A DNA stretch of 64,000 nt. Source: Cryomorphaceae bacterium BACL11 MAG-121001-bin54. Its GTDB lineage: Bacteria > Bacteroidota > Bacteroidia > Flavobacteriales > BACL11. The notes beneath the pieces are model-generated. The model was not told the DNA's origin. It made no database searches and saw only the letters and a program-made list of their open reading frames with translations. The position numbers were made by a program, and so were the translations under genes. Numbering within the stretch: the first letter of the stretch is position 1; each line of letters opens with the position of its first letter. Below, piece after piece: positions 30,797 to 42,400 of the stretch. The stretch lies in assembly GCA_905182255.1 (NCBI GenBank), contig CAJJAH010000001.1, positions 124,001 to 188,000 of the forward strand, given 5' to 3'.

Positions 30797-31410
30797 TATT
30801 TCTCTATTATTATGTATGAATTATTAGCTCCAGGAACAGCTCCTTTAACTACTATCATATTTTTTTCAACTAAAACTCTTAACACCTGTAAGTTTTCAAC
30901 TTTAATTCTTTCATTACCCATTTGACCAGCCATACGCATACCTTTAAATACTCTTGCTGGATAAGAAGCTGCACCAATTGAACCGGGAGCACGCAATCTG
31001 TTGTGCTGACCATGAGTTGCATCACCAACTCCTCTAAAATTATGACGCTTTACAACACCCTGAAAACCTTTACCCTTAGAAGTACCAGTTATAGTTACGA
31101 AATCGCCTTCTTCAAAAATATCAACATTGACTACATCACCTAACACAACGTCAGAATCCGCTGGAAACTCAATTAATTTTTTCAAAGGAGTGGAATCTGC
31201 CTTTTTAAAATGACCTAAAGCAGCTTTTGAAACTCTACTTTCTTTTTGATCAGCAAAGCCTAGTTGAATAGCATTATAGCCATCAATTTCTTCTGTTTTA
31301 ACCTGAGTAACCTTACAGGGACCTACTTCTAATATTGTACATGGAATGTTTTTACCTTCTTCAGAGAAGATAGATGTCATTCCTATTTTTTTACCTATTA
31401 AACCTGGCAT
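30796..31410 (-). CDS. rplC: 50S ribosomal protein L3
   Basis: 204 residues: [40 protein letters not shown], the [21 protein letters not shown] segment and [15 protein letters not shown]. It has an early 50S assembly role next to the peptidyl-transferase centre. It overlaps rplD by one base and follows rpsJ by 11 bases. Confidence 0.99.
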   Translation of the reverse strand: MPGLIGKKIGMTSIFSEEGKNIPCTILEVGPCKVTQVKTEEIDGYNAIQLGFADQKESRVSKAALGHFKKADSTPLKKLIEFPADSDVVLGDVVNVDIFEEGDFVTITGTSKGKGFQGVVKRHNFRGVGDATHGQHNRLRAPGSIGAASYPARVFKGMRMAGQMGNERIKVENLQVLRVLVEKNMIVVKGAVPGANNSYIIIEK

Positions 31411-31421
31411 CTTTTTCTTTT

Positions 31422-31730
31422 TTAAATTACTTTAATTTCAACATGAACTCCACTTGGTAGCTCCAACTTCATCAATGCATCAATTGTTTTCGATGATGAA
31501 CTATAGATATCCATTAATCTTTTATGGTTAGCTAATTGGAACTGTTCTCTTGCTTGCTTGTTAACGTGAGGCGATCGCAATACTGTAAATATTTTTTTGT
31601 GTGTTGGTAATGGAATTGGACCACTAACAATTGCTCCTGAACTTTTAACAGTCTTAACGATCCTCTGAGCTGATTGATCTACTAATGTATGATCAAACGA
31701 TTTTAATTTTATTCTAACTTTCTGTGCCAT
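31422..31730 (-). CDS. rpsJ: 30S ribosomal protein S10
   Basis: 102 residues: [20 protein letters not shown], the [20 protein letters not shown] loop and the [12 protein letters not shown] end. It is a 30S head protein, also known as NusE in transcription antitermination. It follows fusA directly (11-base gap); no tuf gene lies between them, unlike in E. coli. Confidence 0.99.
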   Translation of the reverse strand: MAQKVRIKLKSFDHTLVDQSAQRIVKTVKSSGAIVSGPIPLPTHKKIFTVLRSPHVNKQAREQFQLANHKRLMDIYSSSSKTIDALMKLELPSGVHVEIKVI

Positions 31731-31741
31731 AGCTATATTAA

Positions 31742-33841
31742 TTATTCTCCTTTAATTTTCTTAATTACTTCTTCTGAGATATTTTTTGGTGCTTCAATGA
31801 AATCAAAAAATTCCATTGTAGATGTTGCTCTACCAGACGTAATTGTTCTTAAATCTGTAATGTATCCAAACATTTCTGATAATGGTACTTTTGCAGTAAC
31901 AACTTTAGCGCCTGCTTTATCATCCATTCCCTCAACTTGCCCTCTTCTTCTATTTAAATCTCCAATTACATCTCCCATATTTAATTCAGGAGTAATAACT
32001 GATAACTTCATAATTGGTTCAAGAATCTTTGGAGATGCTTGCTTTGCAGCTGCTTTAAATGCAATCTTAGCACACAATTCAAATGATAATGCATCAGAAT
32101 CTACATCATGATAAGAACCATCATACAATCTCACTTTCATTGTGTTCAATGGAAAGCCAGCTAACACACCATTAACCATGGCCATTTTAAATCCTTTTTC
32201 AACTGAAGGAATAAATTCTTTTGGAATATTACCTCCTTTAATTGCATTTTCAAACTGCAGACCCTCACCCTCAAAATCAGCATCAGCTGGAGATAATTCA
32301 AATTTTATATCTGCAAATTTACCTCTACCCCCAGATTGCTTTTTAAACACTTCTCTATGATCAACTGCAGTCGTGATTGATTCTTTATATGCAACTTGAG
32401 GAGCACCTTCATTACATTCAACACCGAATTCTCTTTTCAATCTATCCATGATAATTTCCAAGTGTAACTCACCCATTCCCGAGATAATTGTTTGTCCTGA
32501 ATCTTCATCAGTTTTCACTGTAAATGTAGGATCCTCTTCAGCTAACTTACCTAAAGAGACACCTAATTTATCTAAATCCTTTTGTGTTTTAGGCTCAATA
32601 GCAATACCAATTACTGGATCTGGGAAGTCCATAGATTCCAATACAATAGGGTTTTTTAAATCACATAAAGTATCTCCAGTTTTAATATCTTTAAAACCTA
32701 CTAAAGCTGCAATATCTCCAGCCTCTAAACTATCAATTTGATTTTGCTTATTTGCATGCATTTGATAAATACGAGAAATTCTCTCTTTTTTACCAGTTCT
32801 TGTATTCAAAATAAAAGTACCTTGATTTAACACGCCTGAATAAGCTCTTGTAAAACATAAACGACCAACATAAGGATCAGTTGCAATTTTAAAAGCTAAG
32901 GCAGCAAAAGGAGCTTCAACAGAAGGCTTTCTACTTTCCTCAGCATCAGTATCAGGATTTACACCAACAATTGATTCAACATCTAGAGGAGACGGTAAAA
33001 TTTCCATTACCATATCCAACATTGCTTGTACACCTTTATTTTTAAATGCAGAACCACACATCATAGGAATTACCTTCCCAGAGATAGTAGCTTCTCTTAA
33101 AGCTGCTAAAATTTCAGCTTCAGTTAATGAATTTTCATCTTCAAAATATTTTTCCATTAATGATTCATCAAATTCGGCTACAGCTTCTAACAACTTTCCT
33201 CTATAATCTCTTGCCTCATCAATAATATCAGCGGGGATTTCAACTTCTTTAAAAGTCATTCCATGATCATCTTCATTCCAAACAATACCTTTAAAGTTGA
33301 TTAAATCAACAACACCCTTAAACGTCTCTTCCGCTCCAATTGGTATTTGCAAAGGCAATGCGTGAGAACCTAACATTTCTTTTACTTGGCGACAAACATT
33401 TAAAAAGTCAGCACCTTGACGGTCCATTTTATTTACAAAACCAATTCTTGGCACATTGTAATTATCAGCTAATCTCCAGTTCGTTTCTGATTGTGGCTCA
33501 ACACCATCAACAGCAGAAAATAAGAAAACTAAACCATCTAGTACTCTTAATGACCTATTTACTTCAACTGTAAAATCTACGTGACCAGGAGTGTCAATAA
33601 TGTTTACATGATAATCAGTACCTCTGTATCCCCAAGTTAAAGTAGTTGCTGCAGAAGTAATTGTAATTCCTCTTTCTTGTTCTTGTTCCATCCAATCCAT
33701 TGTAGCAGCACCATCATGTACCTCTCCAATTTTATGAGAAACTCCTCCGTAATAAAGAATTCTTTCTGTAGTAGTAGTTTTTCCAGCATCAATGTGAGCT
33801 GCAATACCAATATTTCTTGTGTAATTTAAATCTCTAGCCAT
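31742..33841 (-). CDS. fusA: Translation elongation factor G
   Basis: 699 residues, the full bacterial length. The GTPase domain shows the P-loop [14 protein letters not shown] (about residues 15-28), switch [16 protein letters not shown] and the NKMDR base-specificity motif. Domains III-V follow ([56 protein letters not shown]). It drives translocation and, with RRF, ribosome recycling. It lies between rpsG and rpsJ, joining the str and S10 operons into one run. Confidence 0.99.
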   Translation of the reverse strand: MARDLNYTRNIGIAAHIDAGKTTTTERILYYGGVSHKIGEVHDGAATMDWMEQEQERGITITSAATTLTWGYRGTDYHVNIIDTPGHVDFTVEVNRSLRVLDGLVFLFSAVDGVEPQSETNWRLADNYNVPRIGFVNKMDRQGADFLNVCRQVKEMLGSHALPLQIPIGAEETFKGVVDLINFKGIVWNEDDHGMTFKEVEIPADIIDEARDYRGKLLEAVAEFDESLMEKYFEDENSLTEAEILAALREATISGKVIPMMCGSAFKNKGVQAMLDMVMEILPSPLDVESIVGVNPDTDAEESRKPSVEAPFAALAFKIATDPYVGRLCFTRAYSGVLNQGTFILNTRTGKKERISRIYQMHANKQNQIDSLEAGDIAALVGFKDIKTGDTLCDLKNPIVLESMDFPDPVIGIAIEPKTQKDLDKLGVSLGKLAEEDPTFTVKTDEDSGQTIISGMGELHLEIIMDRLKREFGVECNEGAPQVAYKESITTAVDHREVFKKQSGGRGKFADIKFELSPADADFEGEGLQFENAIKGGNIPKEFIPSVEKGFKMAMVNGVLAGFPLNTMKVRLYDGSYHDVDSDALSFELCAKIAFKAAAKQASPKILEPIMKLSVITPELNMGDVIGDLNRRRGQVEGMDDKAGAKVVTAKVPLSEMFGYITDLRTITSGRATSTMEFFDFIEAPKNISEEVIKKIKGE

Positions 33842-33847
33842 TTCTAA

Positions 33848-34318
33848 TTAAAATCTAAAATGTGAAAATGCCTTATTTGCTTCTGCCATTCTATGGACAT
33901 CTTGCTTTTTCTTATAAGCAGTACCTTCTTCCTTAAAAGCGGCCATCAATTCTGCCGACAATTTAGCATCCATAGTTTTTTCATTTCTTTTTCTTGCAGC
34001 AGTAATCATCCACTTCATTCCTAAAGAAACTCTTCTATCCTCTCTTACAGGATGAGGTATTTGGAAAGTTGCCCCTCCAATTCTTCTTGATCTCACTTCA
34101 ACATGAGGCATTACATTTTCTAGCGCTTTTTCAAAAACTACTAATGCTTCTTCCTCTTCAATTTTAGCCGCAATACTATCTAAAGCGGTATAAAATACTT
34201 TAAAAGCAGTATTCTTTTTACCGTCTAACATTAGATTATTTACAAACCTTGTTACAGTTACACTACCGAACTTAGGGTCTGCTAATAAAATTCTTTTCTT
34301 GGCTTTTTTCTTTCTCAT
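33848..34318 (-). CDS. rpsG: 30S ribosomal protein S7
   Basis: 156 residues: basic start MRKKKAKKRILLADPKFGS, then VTRFVNNLMLDGKKNTAFKV, RRIGGATFQIPHPVREDRR and an end at HRMAEANKAFSHFRF. It is a primary binder of the 16S 3' major domain. It starts 13 bases after rpsL and stops 6 bases before fusA. Confidence 0.99.
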   Translation of the reverse strand: MRKKKAKKRILLADPKFGSVTVTRFVNNLMLDGKKNTAFKVFYTALDSIAAKIEEEEALVVFEKALENVMPHVEVRSRRIGGATFQIPHPVREDRRVSLGMKWMITAARKRNEKTMDAKLSAELMAAFKEEGTAYKKKQDVHRMAEANKAFSHFRF

Positions 34319-34331
34319 TACTTATTATGTA

Positions 34332-34706
34332 TTATTTCTTAGGTTTTTTAGCCCCGTATTTTGATCGTCTTTGAGTTCTCTCACTTACTCCTGATGTATC
34401 TAAAGCACCCCTAACTATGTGGTACCTTACTCCAGGTAAATCTTTTACTCTTCCCCCTCTAACTAATACTACAGAGTATTCTTGAAGATTATGACCTTCA
34501 CCTCCAATGTAAGCATTTACTTCATTGCCATTTGTTAACCTAACCCTTGCAACTTTCCTAAGCGCAGAGTTTGGTTTTTTAGGAGTTGTCGTGTAAACCC
34601 TAGTGCACACTCCCCTTCTTTGAGGGCAGCTTTTTAAGGCTAACGATTTACTTTTTTTCTGTATATTAGTCCTTCCTTTTCTTACTAATTGTTGTATTGT
34701 TGGCAT
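34332..34706 (-). CDS. rpsL: 30S ribosomal protein S12
   Basis: 124 residues beginning [20 protein letters not shown]. The decoding loop [18 protein letters not shown] has Lys at the positions where streptomycin-resistance changes usually occur, so it looks like the sensitive form; [17 protein letters not shown] is also present. It is the first gene of the ribosomal superoperon, with a -7 element 25 bases upstream. Confidence 0.99.
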   Translation of the reverse strand: MPTIQQLVRKGRTNIQKKSKSLALKSCPQRRGVCTRVYTTTPKKPNSALRKVARVRLTNGNEVNAYIGGEGHNLQEYSVVLVRGGRVKDLPGVRYHIVRGALDTSGVSERTQRRSKYGAKKPKK

Positions 34707-34731
34707 ATTATATCTTTACTAAAATGGGCGG

Positions 34732-34739
34732 CAAATATA
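34732..34739 (-). promoter_or_regulatory. -7 element of the ribosomal superoperon promoter
   Basis: The minus strand reads TATATTTG, a perfect TAnnTTTG, followed by GCC and 25 bases to the rpsL ATG. A TTTG occurs only 13 bases upstream, closer than the usual 17-23, so the -33 half is weak. It is the only plausible promoter found before rpsL. Confidence 0.6.
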
Positions 34740-34860
34740 GTAATTTATTGATCAAAACTGAAATCACATTCATTTTTTTTCACCTATTTTAAAATCCTGA
34801 TTTTGTTCTAATAAACAGGTGTTAATATTATTCCTTTTAAAGTCACATTTTATGTGCAAT

Positions 34861-34892
34861 AAAAAAGGCACTAAACAAATAGTACCTTTTTT
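34861..34892 (-). terminator. Terminator after the first adhesin gene
   Basis: The arms 34861-34873 and 34880-34892 are 13 bases each around a six-base loop. Read on the minus strand they pair completely with one G-U pair and end in a T-rich run, 20 bases after the stop of the 1467-residue gene. On the plus strand the same site has a C-A mismatch, so minus-strand use is favoured. Confidence 0.75.
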
Positions 34893-34912
34893 CTTTTTTT
34901 GGATTTGTATTT

Positions 34913-37900
34913 TTAATTTACACTTAATTTAAAGATTACTTTTTCTTTTTGTTCCACTTCGATTTCTATAAAGTAGATGCCACTTGCTTTGTTTTCTCTT
35001 TTTAATATATATTTATCTGTGTCTCTAACACTATGCTCCTGTATTAACTTGCCAAACACATCAACCACCCTAAGGCTTGCCTGTTTTACCTCTCTACCAA
35101 AATCAACTGTCGTCTCTTGCTTAAATGGATTAGGGTAAATACTTAAAGCTATCCCAGAAGACAACTGACCAATACTCGTCCCAATATATTCGAAGATATT
35201 TGATTCTACAACACATCCATTCGCATCTGTTACAATAACAGAATAAGATCCATAATTACCAACAGTATACGTTATAGCACTACCTATTGATATAAGTGGA
35301 AAAGTCTGCTCTATCCAAGAATAGGAATAAGGAGCTGTACCTCCTGATGGAGTACCTGCAGTTAGCACATATGAACTCTCAGTAATATTTACACTTAATG
35401 CTTGAGGTTCTGTTACATTATAAGTGAAATCACGCTCACAATCATTACCATCTTCAACTGTTAACGTATAACTACCAGCGCTTAAATTATTCGCTAATGG
35501 CGTTATTTGACCCGAACTCCAAGCATAACTATAAGGAGAGATTGTACCAGAAGAAGAAGCTAATATACTTCCCGTAATACCACTATAACAATCTACATTA
35601 TCTATCGTAACAGTATTCATTATTGCTGAATACTCTATAATTTCTAAAGTATCAGTGACAGTACAACCAAACGTATTATTATAATCAGCTAATAAAACAT
35701 AAACACCTGCAGATAAACCATCCGCCTGTACACCAGATGAAATAATAACTCCTGTATTATTTGCATTCTCCCAACTATAACTATAACCAGCACTCAAATT
35801 AGGGTTTAAAACAGTTAACACCCCTGTTGAAGAAGCATTACAAATAGTAGTAGTAGCAGATATTGCAGCTACAGTATAAGCATCATAATTAACTACCTGC
35901 TGATTCACACCACCTGCAATAACAGAGGAGGGACAATTATTAATATCTGTTAAAGAAACTGTATAATCTCCAGAACAAACATTCAATATATAATCATTAT
36001 TAATAGAATGAGAAGTAATGGATCCTGTCTGATTATCTGTGAGCAAAGCACTATACAAAGCAACCCCCCCAGATAAACTATCAACCAATATAGTACCATC
36101 ACAAGCACCTAAGCAACTCTCTATAGTATTGATGGATGTATTAAAAGTCAAGCTAGAAGGCTCAGCTAAAACAATACTACCGTTTACCATACAGTCATTT
36201 GTATCTTTAATAGTTACTGAATAAAGTCCGGAATACAAATTATCAATAATAGCTGTTATGGCAGAAGAACCTCCATACCATTGATAAGTATAAGGTCCAT
36301 GACCTCCAAAAGCAGTTACCTGTGCACCTCCATCATTATAACCAAAACAGCTTACTTCATTACTATCTAAAACACCACTAGCGTACTGATATAAAGAAGT
36401 AACATTCACATCCATACTCTCTATATAAAAACGTAAGGTATCTGTACTCGCACTAGCAGTACACCCTTTATTATCTGTAACAGTAATAGTGTAAGAACTA
36501 TCAGATGAATTATAATTATCTGCCAGTAAAGAACTAGCAGTAGTTGTTGTTTGAGGTAAGTTTATGTTATCATCCCAAACATAAGTATAACCTGGAGTTC
36601 CCCCCTGAGCAACAGCAGATAAACTAGCAGTATTAACACCAATACAATAAGGTAGTATGGTTTGAGAATCATCTATATCAATTACTAATTCTGTAGGCTC
36701 ATTCGTAAATACTGTATCACTTGCACTGCACCCTTTTGCATCTGTAACTACAACTATATGTAAGCCTGGAGTTAGTGTATTAATGGTATCTCCTACCCAC
36801 TGCCCATTATCCCAATCAAAAACATAAGGCAAAGTCCCTCCTACTGCTGTTGCTGCTGCTAAACCATCATCAGCACCATAACAGTCTATCCGATCTAACT
36901 CAAACGCCTCCATACTCAAAGGCTCAGGCTCTGAAATGTAAATACTATCAACAACCTCACAGCCTAAAACATCTCTAGTAGTTACAAAATAACTACCCTG
37001 TAATAAACCTACTGCAGTATCCAAATTAACACCAACACTCTGCTGACCTTGACTCCAAAAATAAGTATACCCACTAGAAAATCCACCAAACGAACTAATA
37101 GTAGCAATACCATCACTATCTCCATAACAACTAACATTCTGAACAGTAGTTAAATCAGATTCTATCAAATCGTTCTCAGAAATATAAAGACTATCAATAA
37201 CCTCACAACCCCAATCATCTGACAAAGTAACCGAATGATAACCAGAAGTTAAACCATTAGCAATAACTGAAGTCTCACCATTGTCCCATAAATAAGCATA
37301 ACTAACCTGACCGCCACTAGCATATAAAATAGCCTTACCTACACTATCACTATAACAAGCTATACCCTCAACAAGAACTAAACTATCAATACTTAAAGCA
37401 ACAGGAGGCTCTGGAACATTCAAAGTATAATCAACAAAACATCCCCTAACATCATAAATATGTAATACATAAATACCAGAAAGTAAATCAAACAAAGTAT
37501 CGCGTTGGGAAATATAACTCGATGAAGATTGTAAAGTATCATTCTGAGAATCTAACCAATAATAAGTATAAGGACCCCAACCACCTCCAGCATCTCCAAC
37601 TAACATACCCGTATTATCACCCTTACAAGAAATACCAAAAATCTGAACAGAACCCTGAAGTGCAAGCTGAGGCTCAATAACATTAACAGAAGCAAAAGTA
37701 TCACAACCATTAGCATCCTCAACAGATAAATAATAACTACCCGCAATCAAACCAACAGCAGTGTCATTATCACTAAAACTAACAGGATTACCACTCTCAT
37801 ACCAAGAATAAGTATAGCCAGGAGTACCTCCAGCAGAAGAACCAACAACAACACCAGAACTATCACCATAACAAACAGCAACTTTAGAGGAAGCCAAAGC

Positions 37901-39316
37901 CTGTAATGGATAGGAAGGAGATGAGACTATTACAGTATCTCGCATCATACAATCATTATCGTCTACAACTGATATAATATAAGTCCCTCCTGAAAGATTT
38001 TCAAACAAACTATCTAAAGGGTAGGCGTTAAGACTAAGAATTCCATTTAAAAAGTATGTATAATGGTCATTTAATCCACCTTCAGCCAAGATACTGATTT
38101 GCCCATCAGAACCATTGTAACAATTTACACCAATAGGGAAAGAATTAACTGATACGGGGTTTTGTATTTGAACAGCAACAATTGTATCCTGAGAATTACT
38201 TATTCCAGCAGCAACATTAACAATATATGTTCCTGGAAATAAATTTGTAAAAGTATAACTACTTACAGATAGATTAAGTGCAGATAGAACTAAAGAGCCA
38301 TTCATATCAAGTAACTCTGCATTCCATAATGGCAGAAGAGTATCTGGACTACAAGTTATAGTTGCATCATCACCTAAACATGAAGCTTGAGTAGTCGTTA
38401 AGTCTAAATCAAAACAAGCTGAAACAGTTATCACAACTGAATCAGAAAGAATACCAGAAGCACAAGAACCTACAATTGAAGCAAAATATGTAGTTGATGA
38501 TGATATGTTAACAGGTAATGTTGGGCCTATACCTAAAATATTTCCATTCGCATCAGTCCAAGTATTTGATCCAGCTACAACAGGAACATAAGCAATTGTA
38601 TTAATGGTATATGAATTAGCTGGTGTATTTGGTAAAAACTCCCAACCTTCATTAGTTGCTGTCCAAGGAAGTGGCCAGTTTCTAGGTAATAACAGAACAG
38701 GATCAGTAACAATATCCCAATTAGCTGATGTAGCATCTACTAAACCATGAACTCCATTACCACCATTCCAACCAGTACATAAAGGCTTGTCTTGAAGAAA
38801 CATTTCAATCTTATCAGACCCTTCATACAAAACAACTTGCGCTGTATATAAATCCGAGGTACAAGAAAACATTGGCACAGCACACCAAGTTACAACAAAT
38901 TTTCTGTTTGGTGCAATCCCAATCATACCGTAATAAACTGCTCCTCCAATTCCTGTATTTATATCTTGCCAAGGTGCCATTATTGCATTCTCAGGCAATC
39001 CACCAGGATTAGGAATTGCTTGACCAATATTCCAGGGAGAATACGCACTAGCTTGAGTACCATCAAAAGTAATATAACTATTTCCAGAAACTACTAAAGA
39101 AGTGTACGGAACACCATAAAAATTAAAGGTGAAGCCAATCGGAACTAGTACATCGTGCTGATCATCAACTGACATTGAACTCTGATTAGCACTTAAAGCA
39201 TATAAAGTATCTTGATAGCTACCACACACTGAAGTATCATTAGAAATAATAATCTGTGCGTTAACTGAATTATAACCAATTAGTAATATCACCAAAAAAA
39301 ATAGCCCTCTTTTCAT
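34913..39316 (-). CDS. Giant secreted SprB-repeat protein A with type A T9SS sorting domain
   Basis: 1467 residues. A signal peptide (about 1-21, ending NAQ) is followed by a beta-rich N-terminal domain (about 25-245; segment GFTFNFYGVPYTSLVVSG), an Ig-like module (about 250-300), then about eleven SprB-type modules of ~80-90 residues. Each module has a C-x-x-x-x-x-G start, a GG-x-x-x-Y-x-Y-x-W centre, an A/S-G-x-Y turn and D-x-x-G/N-C near its end. The last ~85 residues form a T9SS type A domain (SIYPNPFKQETTVDF, KASGIYFIEIEV). It would be exported by Sec and T9SS to the cell surface, probably as an adhesin; no enzymatic motif was seen. Codons for about 985 residues (roughly 469-1453) are nearly identical to those of the gene at 43282; the N-terminus and the last 14 residues are not. 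Confidence 0.92.
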   Translation of the reverse strand: MKRGLFFLVILLIGYNSVNAQIIISNDTSVCGSYQDTLYALSANQSSMSVDDQHDVLVPIGFTFNFYGVPYTSLVVSGNSYITFDGTQASAYSPWNIGQAIPNPGGLPENAIMAPWQDINTGIGGAVYYGMIGIAPNRKFVVTWCAVPMFSCTSDLYTAQVVLYEGSDKIEMFLQDKPLCTGWNGGNGVHGLVDATSANWDIVTDPVLLLPRNWPLPWTATNEGWEFLPNTPANSYTINTIAYVPVVAGSNTWTDANGNILGIGPTLPVNISSSTTYFASIVGSCASGILSDSVVITVSACFDLDLTTTQASCLGDDATITCSPDTLLPLWNAELLDMNGSLVLSALNLSVSSYTFTNLFPGTYIVNVAAGISNSQDTIVAVQIQNPVSVNSFPIGVNCYNGSDGQISILAEGGLNDHYTYFLNGILSLNAYPLDSLFENLSGGTYIISVVDDNDCMMRDTVIVSSPSYPLQALASSKVAVCYGDSSGVVVGSSAGGTPGYTYSWYESGNPVSFSDNDTAVGLIAGSYYLSVEDANGCDTFASVNVIEPQLALQGSVQIFGISCKGDNTGMLVGDAGGGWGPYTYYWLDSQNDTLQSSSSYISQRDTLFDLLSGIYVLHIYDVRGCFVDYTLNVPEPPVALSIDSLVLVEGIACYSDSVGKAILYASGGQVSYAYLWDNGETSVIANGLTSGYHSVTLSDDWGCEVIDSLYISENDLIESDLTTVQNVSCYGDSDGIATISSFGGFSSGYTYFWSQGQQSVGVNLDTAVGLLQGSYFVTTRDVLGCEVVDSIYISEPEPLSMEAFELDRIDCYGADDGLAAATAVGGTLPYVFDWDNGQWVGDTINTLTPGLHIVVVTDAKGCSASDTVFTNEPTELVIDIDDSQTILPYCIGVNTASLSAVAQGGTPGYTYVWDDNINLPQTTTTASSLLADNYNSSDSSYTITVTDNKGCTASASTDTLRFYIESMDVNVTSLYQYASGVLDSNEVSCFGYNDGGAQVTAFGGHGPYTYQWYGGSSAITAIIDNLYSGLYSVTIKDTNDCMVNGSIVLAEPSSLTFNTSINTIESCLGACDGTILVDSLSGGVALYSALLTDNQTGSITSHSINNDYILNVCSGDYTVSLTDINNCPSSVIAGGVNQQVVNYDAYTVAAISATTTICNASSTGVLTVLNPNLSAGYSYSWENANNTGVIISSGVQADGLSAGVYVLLADYNNTFGCTVTDTLEIIEYSAIMNTVTIDNVDCYSGITGSILASSSGTISPYSYAWSSGQITPLANNLSAGSYTLTVEDGNDCERDFTYNVTEPQALSVNITESSYVLTAGTPSGGTAPYSYSWIEQTFPLISIGSAITYTVGNYGSYSVIVTDANGCVVESNIFEYIGTSIGQLSSGIALSIYPNPFKQETTVDFGREVKQASLRVVDVFGKLIQEHSVRDTDKYILKRENKASGIYFIEIEVEQKEKVIFKLSVN
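34954..37910. repeat. Long direct repeat, copy 1 (2957 bp)
   Basis: Pairs with 43320-46276 at a constant offset of 8366 bases, so without indels. By reading both copies I found only five differences: 35036/43402, 35096/43462, 37313/45679, and the adjacent pair 37885-37886/46251-46252. Four of the five lie within ~145 bases of an end. Both ends fall inside coding sequence. Confidence 0.95.
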
Positions 39317-39339
39317 AATTTAATGTTTTATTTTATAAT

Positions 39340-39370
39340 CAAAATTAGGTAATATTGTTAGAAACCACAA
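39340..39370 (-). promoter_or_regulatory. Promoter of adhesin gene A (TTG-N20-TAATTTTG)
   Basis: On the minus strand the -33 TTG is at 39370-39368 and the -7 TAATTTTG at 39347-39340, with a 20-base spacer. This fits the flavobacterial consensus TTG-N17-23-TAnnTTTG. The gap to the ATG is 23 bases. It is the best full promoter match in the window. Confidence 0.7.
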
Positions 39371-39392
39371 TACGTTATAAAGCGTAATTTTG

Positions 39393-39434
39393 TTTTATCT
39401 TAATTTCTTTTATCTTAATTTCTTTTATCTTAAT
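39393..39434. repeat. 15-bp tandem repeat spanning the stop codon of adhesin gene B
   Basis: The plus-strand unit TTTTATCTTAATTTC occurs at 39393-39407 and 39408-39422 with a third partial copy from 39423 (TTTTATCTTAAT). The stop codon at 39425-39427 and the last codons of the gene lie in the third copy, so the array continues from coding into non-coding DNA. Confidence 0.9.
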
Positions 39435-42400
39435 AATGTTACCGAACCTTTTTTGTCATAATGATGACCATCAACACCCTTTCCTTCAAAAACATAAAAA
39501 TAAACGCCCGCTGGCAAATCTTTTCCAGTCGATTGATCAACGCCTGCCCATGATTTATCCGATCCAACCCATGTATATACTGATTGCCCCCATCTATTAA
39601 ATATTTGGACATCCACTATTCCCATGGCATATTCAAAGAACAAAAACTCATCATTAATACCATCTTGATTAGGAGTAAATACATTATTAACTTCTGGTAT
39701 ACCTTGAACTTCAATGATAAATTCAACAGAATCTTGGCAACCTGTAACTTCATTAGTTAACATTACAAAGATATAATTAGTGCCTAATTCTTTTTCCAAA
39801 AACTCATGATCAAAGACTTGATTATCTATTTGATTAACTCCATTAAGATATTCTGCTGAACCATTTTGCCAAATCCATTCAAACCCATAAGATTCTACAG
39901 AAATAGTTGAATCAATGAAGCGAATTTTCTTAGGACCATGAAAAGGACCTGCATAATTGATTGTAGTAACCTGTGCAATAAATTCAATCGGCTCAGTGTA
40001 CAAAATAGTAGTTGCAACATCAACGCATCCGTTGGCATCATTGACAGAAACGGTATAGCTAAATCCTGCTGATAAATTATAAGCTATAGTGTCTCCAATA
40101 ATTGTATTGCCAGCACTATTTGACCAATAAATATCATATCCAAAAATATTATTATTTTCAACTCCACCATCTATTGTTACTTCAGCCCATCCATCAGCTG
40201 CATCAAAACAAGAAACTTGGTAATTGGAAGATGGGTTTGATTCAACGACAGAAATAATAAGTTCAGATGGCTCAGTAATTAAAATAGAACCACTTCCTTC
40301 ACATCCATTTATATCAGTTGATGTAACCGTGTATTGCCCCGCACTTAAAATTGTAGCAGTATGCTGATCAGACGATACTAAAACTCCAGCATTATCAAAC
40401 CATTCAAAAGAAACACCAGATCCTGTAGCAATAGCTGAAGCATCAGAAGCTCCAAAACAACTGACATCAAAATCTCCATAATATAATGAATCTACTTCAA
40501 CTGAAGCAACAGGAGCGGCAGGCTGAAGAATTACAATGGTATCAGTGTAAGTACAGCCTTGAGCATCAGATACTATAACCGTATAATTTCCTGCAATTAA
40601 TCCAGTTGCAGTTTGAGTTACTTGAGTGTTACTCCATAAATAACTAATTGTTCCTGATCCAGTAACGGTATTCACAATTGCATCTCCATCACTTAGACCA
40701 AAACAACTAACATGATTTGGAATAATATCACTAATTATAGATGCATTTTCTGTTACTTCGTAATCTTGCGTAGAAATACACCCCTGTGCATCAGTAATTT
40801 CTACTGCATAGGTACCTGCAGTAAGATTTGATAATACAAACCCACTATTAATATTTACTAATAATCCATTTGGATATACACTTGTTGTATCCCAGTTTAA
40901 AGAATATGGTGAATTCCCTCCTGAAATAGTTAAATCTATTTCACCATCATCTAAAGAATAACAACTAACGTTTGTAATATTTACAATATCTATAATTGGA
41001 GTCGATCCAGGGAGAATAGTAAATGACACACTATTATCACATCCATAATATGGAATTCCAAAAGAAGCACTATCAGCGTAGTGAGTAACTAACCAATAGT
41101 CTCCAGAGGAAAAAGCACCAAAATAAGTCCCAGCTCCATTACTAATATCTAATCCTGATGGATTTCCAGAGTTATCATTTTCCCAAGTGTAAGTAAATAA
41201 AGGATCAGGGTCTAGTACCTGCGCTGTACCATCATTAGTGTTATAACAAGTTGTAGAAGATGTTGTAAAAACAGGATCAGGTATAGTTAATAAAGCATTT
41301 ATCTCTCTCTGAAAACCCTGTGAACCAGTACCAAAGGTAACTGCACCCTCACAATTATTATCATCTGTAATATAAATAGAATGCATACCTGTTGCTAAAT
41401 TAAAAATCAAAGAATCATTTATTATTGGAACTTGATTTAGTGCAGGAATAGGAAATGAATTGGCTTCTAAAATGTCATAATAATATCCTCCTGTACCACC
41501 ATTAACATGAACCCAAAACTGTCCATTTTCAGCACCTAAACAAGTTGCATCAACTTTATTATAAATATCATATTGTAATTGATCTGGTTGATTTAAATAT
41601 GTTCCAATTGTTATTTTACAACCATTAAAATCCTCAATAACAACCGCATAACTACCAAAAAATAATGAACTAATATTGTTACCTGTTCCGGTGTAAGAGT
41701 TTGGGCCATTCCAGCTATACGAAAAAGGAGCAATACCTCCAACAACATTAGTCGCTGTTAAAGCTCCATCATATAAACCAAAACAAGATACTGAATTTTC
41801 TGTTATAATCACTGAATCCGGATTCATACTATTGGTAATAGAATCTAAATCAAAGCTAGCCTGAGCAATACAATTTCTTTCATCCATGACTGTAATCGTA
41901 TATTGATCTGGTTGCAAATTATATGCGCAAGGTGTAGTTTGTAATATTACATCGTTCCAGGCATAAGCATAATTTGGGGTTCCTCCACTAGCAATAGCAC
42001 ACAATTCACCTGAAAAAGTATTAGAACAATATGCGTATATAGCTAGACTATCAATTATTTCAACTTCTAACTTAGTAGGCTCAGTAATTAATACAGTATC
42101 TGATGCTGTACATCCATTTGCATCTGTAACATAAACTGTATGTATACCGGGTGTTAAACTATCAATATTCTGACCAGTAGGTCCGTTAATACTATCCCAA
42201 ACAAAAGTATAACCTAAAGTTCCTTGAGTAGCAGAAGCAAAAGCCGTACCATCATTGAAACCAAAACATTGTACAGGTTGAGTTGGTAATTGACCTGGTA
42301 TTGGAGCACCATTACCTATTGCATTAGCAAATAATTCATCTGGCTGAGTAATAGTAAATGTAATTGTCTTCCTACATCCTATTGCATCCTCAATCAAAAC

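Noticed and set aside
31566-31580. GCGATCGC palindrome in rpsJ
   Set aside because: A single copy inside a conserved coding sequence; no repeat pattern or regulatory context.
34711-34792. Plus-strand TATCTTTA followed by a 22-codon reading frame from the ATG at 34724, resembling the leaderless pattern
   Set aside because: The spacing is five, not four, bases; the peptide matches nothing I recognise; and the frame runs through the rpsL promoter region. It is most likely chance in A/T-rich DNA.
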